A stretch of 8,312 nt of DNA. Source: Verrucomicrobia subdivision 6 bacterium (GTDB lineage: Bacteria > Verrucomicrobiota > Verrucomicrobiia > Methylacidiphilales > Verrucolacustridaceae). The notes beneath the pieces were generated by a model, which had not been told where the DNA came from, did not search any database, and saw only the letters and a program-made list of their open reading frames with translations. Location of the stretch: the NCBI GenBank assembly GCA_945866245.1, contig CAMBGW010000041.1, positions 1 to 8,312 on the forward strand, written 5' to 3'. Of this stretch, positions 1 to 5,554 are shown piece by piece. The translations under genes and the position numbers were made by a program. Every line of letters starts with the position of its first letter. Within the stretch, counting starts at the first letter, position 1.

Positions 1-452
1 CCTTCACCCACTTCGACGACTTCCCCGCCATCGCTCCTACGGGAATCCAAGCGAGAGATGGTTGCACCACAGACAGGATACGGCCCAAGCGGAGGGGGCA
101 AACGGCGGGCGGCCTCATGACCGTTCCCATTACGACCATTCAATCCGCCCACCTCTTTTGTCGGGGCGCCTTCCCTGACAGGAATAGCGCGACGTTCGAC
201 AAACATCTGAATCGCTTTCTGAACTTCAGGGAGAGAAAGGTGATACTTGCGTGCGGTATCCACCATATTGAAGTTTTCCTCAAGAATATCCCGGTCGATC
301 TGCCCTCCGGGGCCATTGGGAGACAAAACGAAGGTTAAATACTTCAAAGAGGTTGAGTCCTCTCCGAGGGCGTTCTTAAAGATAGATACCAAAGCCGGTG
401 GCAGAGGATGATCCGAGGCTAGACAGTTCAGATTTTTCCAAAACTTATTCAT
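1..452 (-). CDS. Unrecognised protein, 3' part missing (runs off left edge)
   Basis: An open frame of 150 codons starts at the ATG at 452 and reads leftwards without a stop to the window edge, so the C-terminus is unseen. The protein begins MNKFWKNLNCLASDHPLPPA. Residues about 52-88 are rich in charged and helical residues, and DTARKYHLSLPEVQKAIQMF (65-84) resembles a small helix-turn-helix, though this is only a visual resemblance. Residues 102-112 form a Gly/Asn-rich linker (GGLNGRNGNGH). A Pro-rich stretch follows, then a single YPVCGATISRLDSR segment that could begin a Cys-containing module. No signal peptide or membrane segment is seen. No clear Shine-Dalgarno precedes the ATG, but an inverted repeat lies 8 bp upstream. 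I do not recognise the family. The amino acid composition is more protein-like than that of the short opposite-strand frame it overlaps. Confidence 0.6.
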   Translation of the reverse strand, partial: MNKFWKNLNCLASDHPLPPALVSIFKNALGEDSTSLKYLTFVLSPNGPGGQIDRDILEENFNMVDTARKYHLSLPEVQKAIQMFVERRAIPVREGAPTKEVGGLNGRNGNGHEAARRLPPPLGPYPVCGATISRLDSRRSDGGEVVEVGE

Positions 453-459
453 AATGTAA

Positions 460-475
460 TCACAATCGTATGTGA
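460..475. repeat. Short inverted repeat TCACA-N6-TGTGA
   Basis: The arms TCACA (460-464) and TGTGA (471-475) are perfect reverse complements around a 6-bp centre. The site lies just upstream of the minus-strand start at 452. It could be an operator or a small 5-bp RNA hairpin in the leader. The arms are those of a CRP-type site but in the reverse order (CRP sites read TGTGA-N6-TCACA), so it should not be called a CRP site. Five-bp arms can arise by chance. Confidence 0.3.
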
Positions 476-537
476 AAAGACCCGCTTTTGGCAAGCAGTT
501 TTCTTAATCCACTATGTATGCAACTGCGAGTCAACGA

Positions 538-565
538 TTTACATTTTTAATATTATATGTATAAA
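538..565 (+). promoter_or_regulatory. Candidate sigma70-type promoter for the glycosyltransferase gene
   Basis: TTTACA (538-543) and TATAAA (560-565) are separated by 16 bp. Each matches 5 of 6 consensus positions for a housekeeping-sigma promoter. They sit in the AT-rich part of the spacer, with a predicted start near 572 and a leader of about 66 nt before the ATG at 638. The call rests on pattern only. AT-rich DNA gives such matches by chance, and Verrucomicrobia-like promoters are poorly characterised. Confidence 0.4.
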
Positions 566-637
566 AACTCATAAAATCGGTCCTTTTTCCAACTCCTTGT
601 ACTTCTTTGGATTCCTCCTCCCTGCTAAGGTTTTGCC

Positions 638-1768
638 ATGTTGTCGATCGAGCTACTTCATATCTTCATCCTTGGGGGCCTCATTTTAATCTGTCTGAAC
701 TATCTGCTGAACCTCAGGAGTTTCCGTTTTCCGCAAATCACTTCGATCACCAATCCCCCACCCAAAATTTCTATCCTGATTCCTGCCCGAAATGAAGCGG
801 AGCGCCTAGGACCCTGTCTCAGCACTCTTTCCGATAGCGATTATCCGATTTTGGAGATTCTGGTCCTCGACGATCACTCCACCGACGGCACTGCTGAGCT
901 GATTCAGCAAAGAGCCAAGGGAGACCCCAGAATTCGTCTGATCACCGGCAAGCCCTTGCCCGCCGGTTGGGTTGGAAAACCTTGGGCCTGCCACCAGCTA
1001 TCCCAAGAGGCCAAAGGCGACTACCTCCTTTTTGTCGATGCCGATACCCGCTTCTCCGACATTACAGTCGCCCACTCCATCAACGTCGCTGAGAAAGAGA
1101 AAGCAGATTTAGTGTCCCTCTGGCCCTATCAGGAGTCCCGCACTTGGAGCGAGCATCTCGTCATTCCCTTTGTTCACCTCTTTATCCTGTTCTATCTGCC
1201 CCATTGGGCGAAAGGGTCCCTCCGATGCTTTGGTGCGGCCAATGGACAGTTCGTTCTCTTTCGAAGGAAATCGTACGAAAAGATCAAAGGCCATGAATCG
1301 GTCCGAAACCATATGGTCGAGGATATCGCCATCGCCCGCAACATGCGTCAGGTAGGCTTGAAAGTTCTAAACCTCGACGGCACCAACCCAGGCCACAGAA
1401 ACGCCCTTGTCGAATGCAGGATGTACACCCGCTTTTCGGAAGTTTGGGAAGGTTTTACAAAAAACCTTTACCCAAGCTTTGATAAAAACCTCCCTGCCTT
1501 CATGTTGTTTCAGGGAATTCAGATTCTAATTTTTCTTACTCCCTTCATTCTTCTTTTCACCCCGTACCGTACTCCCTTGGTATGGACCGAGGTCGCAATC
1601 ATCCTTGCCCTGCGATTTGCCGTAGCCCACCGATTCCGCCAAAGCTATCTCGGTGCCATCCTCCACCCGATGGGGCAACTCTTGATCATCACCATCGCTC
1701 TCAACTCATGGCTCCAATCCCTCCGTGGGCGACTTCCGTGGAAAGGCCGCCACTACGCTCACACCTAG
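638..1768 (+). CDS. Membrane-associated family 2 glycosyltransferase (CrtQ/HpnB-like)
   Basis: A 376-residue GT-A fold glycosyltransferase, expected to move a sugar from a nucleotide-sugar donor to a lipid-like acceptor at the cytoplasmic face of the membrane. One N-terminal membrane segment (about 5-27) precedes the catalytic domain. That domain shows SILIPARNEAERL (45-57), the donor-binding DDHSTDGT (78-85), the metal-binding DAD (134-136) and the ED pair (228-229) in VEDIAIARNMRQ. Hydrophobic stretches at about 172-188, 284-308, 313-331 and 338-356 are further membrane segments. The tail NSWLQSLRGRLPWKGRHY resembles the ending of carotenoid and hopanoid-associated enzymes such as CrtQ and HpnB, but no carotenoid or hopanoid gene is nearby, so the acceptor is unknown. 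The start is supported by TAAGG (626-630), 7 nt upstream. It probably shares a transcript with queF, 39 bp downstream. Confidence 0.85.
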   Translation: MLSIELLHIFILGGLILICLNYLLNLRSFRFPQITSITNPPPKISILIPARNEAERLGPCLSTLSDSDYPILEILVLDDHSTDGTAELIQQRAKGDPRIRLITGKPLPAGWVGKPWACHQLSQEAKGDYLLFVDADTRFSDITVAHSINVAEKEKADLVSLWPYQESRTWSEHLVIPFVHLFILFYLPHWAKGSLRCFGAANGQFVLFRRKSYEKIKGHESVRNHMVEDIAIARNMRQVGLKVLNLDGTNPGHRNALVECRMYTRFSEVWEGFTKNLYPSFDKNLPAFMLFQGIQILIFLTPFILLFTPYRTPLVWTEVAIILALRFAVAHRFRQSYLGAILHPMGQLLIITIALNSWLQSLRGRLPWKGRHYAHT

Positions 1769-1807
1769 TGACTTTCTCTCGCCCAACTTTTTTGATATTC
1801 TCCAGAT

Positions 1808-2206
1808 ATGCCTCAACTATCTCTTCTCGGTCGCAAAGTCTCCGTACCAGCAAACCCTTCCCTTGCCCGACTGGAAACCTTCCCTAATCCAAAACCGGGT
1901 CGCCCTTTTGAAATCACTTTCTCCACTTCTGAATTCACTTCCTTGTGCCCCGTAACCGGCCAACCCGACTTCGCCACGATCACAATTCGCTACACTCCAA
2001 AAAAGAAATGCGTGGAAAGTAAATCCCTGAAACTTTATCTACACTCTTTCAGAAATACCGGCTCCTTCGCCGAGGCGGTCACCAATCGGATCTTGGATGA
2101 CCTCGTCCGGGCCATCTCCCCTGCACATGCACAGGTAACAGGGGAATTTGCTGCCCGTGGGGGCGTGGCTCTTAAGGTTTCCGCCTCATTTGGCAAAGCT
2201 CGTTAG
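1808..2206 (+). CDS. queF: NADPH-dependent 7-cyano-7-deazaguanine reductase (preQ1 synthase), short YkvM-type
   Basis: QueF reduces the nitrile of preQ0 to the aminomethyl of preQ1 in the cytoplasm, a step toward queuosine in tRNA. The 132-residue single-domain protein belongs to the short, Bacillus-like subfamily. FTSLCPVTGQPDFATI (43-58) carries the nucleophilic Cys47 and the proton-donor Asp54. ESKSLKLYLHSFRN (70-83) is the QueF signature used in substrate and NADPH binding. FAARGGVAL (149 bases before the stop onward) is the conserved late strand. Glu89 matches the base-recognising Glu97 of the Bacillus enzyme, but the preceding position, His96 there, is Ala88 here (RNTGSFAE). The ATG at 1808 is the only possible Met start, because an in-frame stop lies at 1793-1795. 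The N-terminus is shorter than in Bacillus. No other queuosine gene is visible. The gene lies 39 bp after the glycosyltransferase, probably by co-transcription rather than shared function. Confidence 0.93.
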   Translation: MPQLSLLGRKVSVPANPSLARLETFPNPKPGRPFEITFSTSEFTSLCPVTGQPDFATITIRYTPKKKCVESKSLKLYLHSFRNTGSFAEAVTNRILDDLVRAISPAHAQVTGEFAARGGVALKVSASFGKAR

Positions 2207-2217
2207 TTAACTGTTTC

Positions 2218-2913
2218 TCACAAAGTGATGCTGGCGCCGGGCTGCATCACCTCGACTTGATATCCGTGCTTACCTGCTTCACGAACAAACACACCAGGAT
2301 CCACCTGAATCGCTTCAAAAGTGTTGTAGTGCATCGGCACGGTAAGTTTCGGCTTCAACATCCGGACCGCTTCTGCTGCGTCTTCCATGCCCATTGTGAA
2401 ATGGTCACCAATCGGCAACATCGCGAGATCGATCTGTTTTCGCTCCCCCAGAAGTTGCATGTCCATGGTCAAAGCCGTGTCCCCAGCAAAGTAGATCGTT
2501 TTTCCTTCAATCCGAATTAGGAACCCTACGGGTGAGCCCAGCATCACCGGACCGCTTGATCCCTCTACAGATGAAGTGTGATGAGCAATCGTCAACTGAA
2601 CCCTGCCGAAGGAGAAATCTTTTCCTCCACCACACCCCAGCGGTTCGACTTTAACTCCTTGAGCTCCCGCATGGAGAGCCAGCTCATAAACCGCTATCAG
2701 AGTAGCTCCGGTCCGTTTCGCAATCGAAACTGCGTCACCGTAGTGATCCGCATGAGCATGACTCACCAAAATAAAATCACACTCAACGTCTTCCGCCTTG
2801 GCCGCAGCTTTAGGATTCCCTGTCAGAAAAGGGTCGATCAGAATCTTCGCCTTTGGGGTGACAATCAAAAAACAGGAGTGACCTAAGTATTGCACGGAAA
2901 TTGCTGATTTCAT
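2218..2913 (-). CDS. UPF0173 family metal-dependent hydrolase (metallo-beta-lactamase fold)
   Basis: This is a cytoplasmic metallo-beta-lactamase-fold hydrolase of the UPF0173 (YtkL-like) group, whose natural substrate is unknown. With the ATG at 2913 as start it has 231 residues, the normal size for the family. It opens with the typical MKSAISVQYLGHSCF, where GHS is at 11-13. Metal ligands are visible in SHAHADH (51-57), HH (111-112), AGDT (144-147, with Asp145) and PMHYNTF (193-199, with His195), so a two-metal site looks intact. The frame also stays open up to a GTG at 2943, which would add ten residues (first residues LRETRDTGL). I reject that start because homology begins at the ATG and neither site has a strong ribosome binding site. 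It converges on queF with 11 bp between stops and diverges from pgi. Neighbours give no clue to substrate. Confidence 0.88.
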   Translation of the reverse strand: MKSAISVQYLGHSCFLIVTPKAKILIDPFLTGNPKAAAKAEDVECDFILVSHAHADHYGDAVSIAKRTGATLIAVYELALHAGAQGVKVEPLGCGGGKDFSFGRVQLTIAHHTSSVEGSSGPVMLGSPVGFLIRIEGKTIYFAGDTALTMDMQLLGERKQIDLAMLPIGDHFTMGMEDAAEAVRMLKPKLTVPMHYNTFEAIQVDPGVFVREAGKHGYQVEVMQPGASITL

Positions 2914-3007
2914 TAATCCAGTATCACGAGTTTCTCGTAGCACTTCAAGCAGTCACACCCCCATAAAACACCTTCACCCAAACAAATCTTTAGTTCATAT
3001 TTTCAAG
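2914..3007. promoter_or_regulatory. Divergent promoter region between the UPF0173 gene and pgi
   Basis: These 94 bp separate two divergent starts and must contain promoters for both. On the plus strand, TTCACC (2973-2978) and CATATT (2996-3001) are 17 bp apart, each matching consensus at 4 of 6 positions. They would place transcription start almost at the pgi ATG, giving a leaderless or near-leaderless message. That agrees with the lack of a Shine-Dalgarno before pgi but is weak. No convincing minus-strand promoter was found. Confidence 0.25.
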
Positions 3008-4651
3008 ATGCGCTCTCCGATTGATCTCCCCTCTTGGAAAAAACTGGCTGACCACGCTGGATCTGTGCCTCCCATGCGAGATCTCTTCACCCAGGATCCA
3101 AATCGCGCCTCCACCCTGTCCCACCGCTGGAATGACCTTTTTATTGATTACTCCAAAAACCGCATTACCCCAGAAACGCTCAAACTCCTTCGCCAGCTTC
3201 TCAAAGAGTCCAAAGTGGAAGAGCTCCGAGATCGAATGTTTCGCGGCGAAAAGATCAATCTTACTGAAAATCGTGCTGTCCTTCATATCGCTCTCCGTCG
3301 CCCCGCCAATCAACCCTTGATCGTCGAGGGCAAAGACCTGATGCCTGAGGTCGAAGCCACCCGCCTGCACATGAAGGATTTCTCCGAACAAGTCCGCTCC
3401 GGATCGTGGAAAGGCTACACAGGCCAGCCCATCTCCGACGTGGTTAACATCGGTATCGGAGGATCTGACCTCGGACCTGTTATGGTTACGGAGGCCCTTA
3501 AGCCTTTTTCGCGCCGAGATCTGAAGATGCACTTCGTCTCCAATATCGACTCCACCCAACTGGTCGAGGTCCTTCGGATCTGCAAACCCTCCACCACCCT
3601 CTTTCTTGTTGCCTCAAAAACATTCACTACCCAAGAGACTTTGACCAACGCTCACTCTGCGCGTTCTTGGTTTATGAAGGAGGCGAATGACGAGAAACAC
3701 ATCGCAAAACATTTCGTGGCGCTTTCCACGAACGAGACCGCTGTAAAGAAATTCGGAATCGATCCGGCAAATATGTTTCCCTTTTGGGATTGGGTCGGTG
3801 GTCGCTACTCCCTCTGGTCAGCCATCGGACTAAGTATCGCTCTCTCCATTGGATATGATCGCTTTGCAGAGCTTCTCGCAGGTGCTCACGAAATGGATGA
3901 GCACTTTCTGAAAACACCCATCGAACAGAATCTGCCGATGACCCTTGCCCTCCTTGGAATCTGGTACAACAACTTCCACGACGCCCAGACTCACGCCATC
4001 CTCCCCTACGACCAGTACCTTCACCGCTTTCCCGCCTACTTTCAACAGGGGGATATGGAAAGCAACGGCAAGGGCGTTGATCGTGATGGCAAACCTGTCA
4101 CCTGGAGCACCGGCCCAGTTATCTGGGGAGAACCCGGCACCAATGGTCAGCACGCCTTCTATCAACTCATCCACCAAGGCACCAAGCTCATCCCCTGCGA
4201 TTTCCTCGCTTCGGCCGAGACATTCAATCCAATGGGACTCCACCACGACATTCTCTTAGCCAACTTCTTTGCCCAAACCGAAGCCCTGATGAAGGGTAAA
4301 ACCGAATCCGAAGCCCGCACCGAGCTCACCCAAGAGGGATTGAAAGGCGAGGCCTTAGAAAAACTCATCCCCCACAAGGTCTTTCCGGGGAATCGCCCAA
4401 CCAACTCGATTCTCGTGCAGCGCTTCGACCCCAAAACCCTCGGCAGTCTCATCGCCCTCTACGAGCATAAGATCTTCGTTCAAGGAGCCATCTGGAACAT
4501 CAACTCGTACGATCAGATGGGCGTCGAGTTGGGTAAACAGCTGGCAAAAAAGATCGAACCTGAGTTGGTAGCTTCCGGCCCAGTCAACTCACACGACTCC
4601 TCCACCAATCAGCTGATCAACGAATATAAAAAGCGAACGAACCGCGGGTAA
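3008..4651 (+). CDS. pgi: Glucose-6-phosphate isomerase
   Basis: Pgi interconverts glucose-6-phosphate and fructose-6-phosphate in glycolysis and gluconeogenesis, as a cytoplasmic homodimer. The 547-residue protein is full length (the E. coli enzyme has 549) and has two sugar isomerase (SIS) domains. The phosphate-binding region is NIGIGGSDLGP (147-157) with SKTFTTQET (203-211). The two family signatures are DWVGGRYSLWSAIG (261-274) and GAIWNINSYDQMGVELGK (493-510). Catalytic Glu351 (GDMESNGKG), His382 (GQHAFYQL) and Lys510 have the same spacing as Glu355, His386 and Lys514 in E. coli, so the enzyme should be active. No other Met start lies upstream in frame, and no clear ribosome binding site precedes it. 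It stands alone: a divergent gene on one side, and a convergent aldehyde dehydrogenase gene 24 bp beyond its stop with no recognisable terminator. Confidence 0.97.
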   Translation: MRSPIDLPSWKKLADHAGSVPPMRDLFTQDPNRASTLSHRWNDLFIDYSKNRITPETLKLLRQLLKESKVEELRDRMFRGEKINLTENRAVLHIALRRPANQPLIVEGKDLMPEVEATRLHMKDFSEQVRSGSWKGYTGQPISDVVNIGIGGSDLGPVMVTEALKPFSRRDLKMHFVSNIDSTQLVEVLRICKPSTTLFLVASKTFTTQETLTNAHSARSWFMKEANDEKHIAKHFVALSTNETAVKKFGIDPANMFPFWDWVGGRYSLWSAIGLSIALSIGYDRFAELLAGAHEMDEHFLKTPIEQNLPMTLALLGIWYNNFHDAQTHAILPYDQYLHRFPAYFQQGDMESNGKGVDRDGKPVTWSTGPVIWGEPGTNGQHAFYQLIHQGTKLIPCDFLASAETFNPMGLHHDILLANFFAQTEALMKGKTESEARTELTQEGLKGEALEKLIPHKVFPGNRPTNSILVQRFDPKTLGSLIALYEHKIFVQGAIWNINSYDQMGVELGKQLAKKIEPELVASGPVNSHDSSTNQLINEYKKRTNRG

Positions 4652-4675
4652 AAGAAACCTCGGCGCCTAGCCACC

Positions 4676-5554
4676 TCACCCCCCCACGGGATGCCAAGTG
4701 GTCTTGATCTCCACGGTGTCCATAATTCGATAAGGGTCCTCATCGCAATTGCTTCCTTGGCTCTTTAGAAAATATCTTTTTAAATTCAGCGCACAGGCCT
4801 CGCGACTCGCGGCATGTTCCTTTTCATCCCCTCCCTGCACGACCAAGGCGTTTACATCCATGTGACTGGACATCTGCCCGACCAACTCCTCCCTCAAACC
4901 ACAAAGAAGATTGATGACTCCGTGAGGAATATCTGAAGTCGCCAAGACCTCCCCCAGCTCCATCGCCGCGACCGCGGAACGACCTGTCGAAAGCGTAATC
5001 ACGGAGTTACCACTCACGACAATCGGGGCGATGCCAGAAACCAAATCAAGGAGCGGTCTCTTCTCTCCGGCGACATAGGCCACCACCCCCATCGGCTCAG
5101 TCACGGAGAAGTTAAAATAAGGGGAGGACACCGGATTGACCGATCCAAAGATCTGTAAGTATTTATCTGCCCAACCCGCATAGTAGACCAACAGATCGAT
5201 CGATTGGGATACCTCCGACTTTGCGGCGGCAGAGGAGTGTCCAACCGACTGTAAAACCTCACAAAGACTGCTCGACCGGCCCTCCATCATCTCAGCTGCC
5301 CGATATAGAATCTGCCCTTTTAAGTAGGCTGTGGTGCTTGCCCATCCCGCAGCTGCTTTCCGTGCTGCCACTACCGCATTACGAAAATCTTTTCTTGAAG
5401 CCCGACAAACGTGACCCAACCACTTACCCCCAGGAGCCTCCACATCCAAGGCTCTGCCAGACTCTGATCGAACAAAGGCCCCACCAATGAGCATCTTATA
5501 GGTTTTGCGCACATCCAATCTTCCGCTTTTTCCATTGAGTCCGTTCTTGCTCAT
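4676..5554 (-). CDS. Catalytically dead aldehyde dehydrogenase-like protein (ALDH16 C-terminal domain type)
   Basis: This 292-residue protein resembles the first part of an aldehyde dehydrogenase: YKMLIGGAFVRSESGR (19-34), LVYYAGWADKY (122-132), then TEPMGVVAYVAG (152-163). The catalytic features are absent. The PWNFP segment is replaced by AGEKRPL, the KPAE lysine by TLSTGR, and there is no ELGGK glutamate or Cys motif, because the protein ends before the catalytic domain. Its C-terminus (KTTWHPVGG) and overall plan resemble, from memory, the non-catalytic second domain of animal and bacterial ALDH16, whose human form ends in a similar Leu-Trp-Leu-Pro-Met-Gly sequence. It overlaps the preceding dehydrogenase by 4 nt (ATGA) and has its own GGAG ribosome binding site (5563-5560), 5 nt before the ATG, so it is made as a separate but coupled chain. 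The likely role is a structural or regulatory partner of the dehydrogenase. A decayed enzyme is the alternative. Confidence 0.82.
   Translation of the reverse strand: MSKNGLNGKSGRLDVRKTYKMLIGGAFVRSESGRALDVEAPGGKWLGHVCRASRKDFRNAVVAARKAAAGWASTTAYLKGQILYRAAEMMEGRSSSLCEVLQSVGHSSAAAKSEVSQSIDLLVYYAGWADKYLQIFGSVNPVSSPYFNFSVTEPMGVVAYVAGEKRPLLDLVSGIAPIVVSGNSVITLSTGRSAVAAMELGEVLATSDIPHGVINLLCGLREELVGQMSSHMDVNALVVQGGDEKEHAASREACALNLKRYFLKSQGSNCDEDPYRIMDTVEIKTTWHPVGG

Larger units (their letters stand above)
453..637. other. AT-rich divergent intergenic spacer
   Basis: This 185-bp spacer lies between two divergently read genes and must hold both of their promoters. Its core (about 537-580) is far richer in A and T than the surrounding DNA. 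It contains the plus-strand promoter candidate listed separately. On the minus strand there is a TTGACT hexamer (534-529) whose 17-bp-spaced partner TGGATT (511-506) matches the -10 consensus at only 3 of 6 positions, so a minus promoter there is only a weak suggestion. No coding frame or RNA gene is apparent. Confidence 0.55.

Noticed and set aside
117..338. Plus-strand frame of 73 codons
   Set aside because: It overlaps the longer minus-strand frame that runs from 452 to the edge. Its composition is not protein-like and it has no recognisable motif.
1..452. Part of a class II ribonucleotide reductase, suggested by the late Cys-containing segment after a Gly/Asn-rich linker
   Set aside because: The N-terminal 100 residues and the Met start do not fit that family, and only one cysteine of the supposed zinc motif is visible.
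2914..2943. GTG start at 2943 for the UPF0173 hydrolase
   Set aside because: It adds ten residues without family similarity. The ATG at 2913 gives the usual N-terminus and length.
3830..4246. Minus-strand frame of 138 codons
   Set aside because: It is antisense to pgi in a region where the pgi frame is complete and carries catalytic residues. No family resemblance was seen.
4652..4675. Bidirectional terminator between pgi and the aldehyde dehydrogenase-like gene
   Set aside because: The gap contains only a GGCGCC palindrome and a C-rich run, with no stem followed by a T tract on either strand.
5551..5554. Frameshift or sequencing error breaking a single ALDH16 gene
   Set aside because: The first protein ends at a normal ALDH C-terminus, and the second has an ATG with a well-spaced GGAG. 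An error cannot be fully excluded, but the signals favour two genes.
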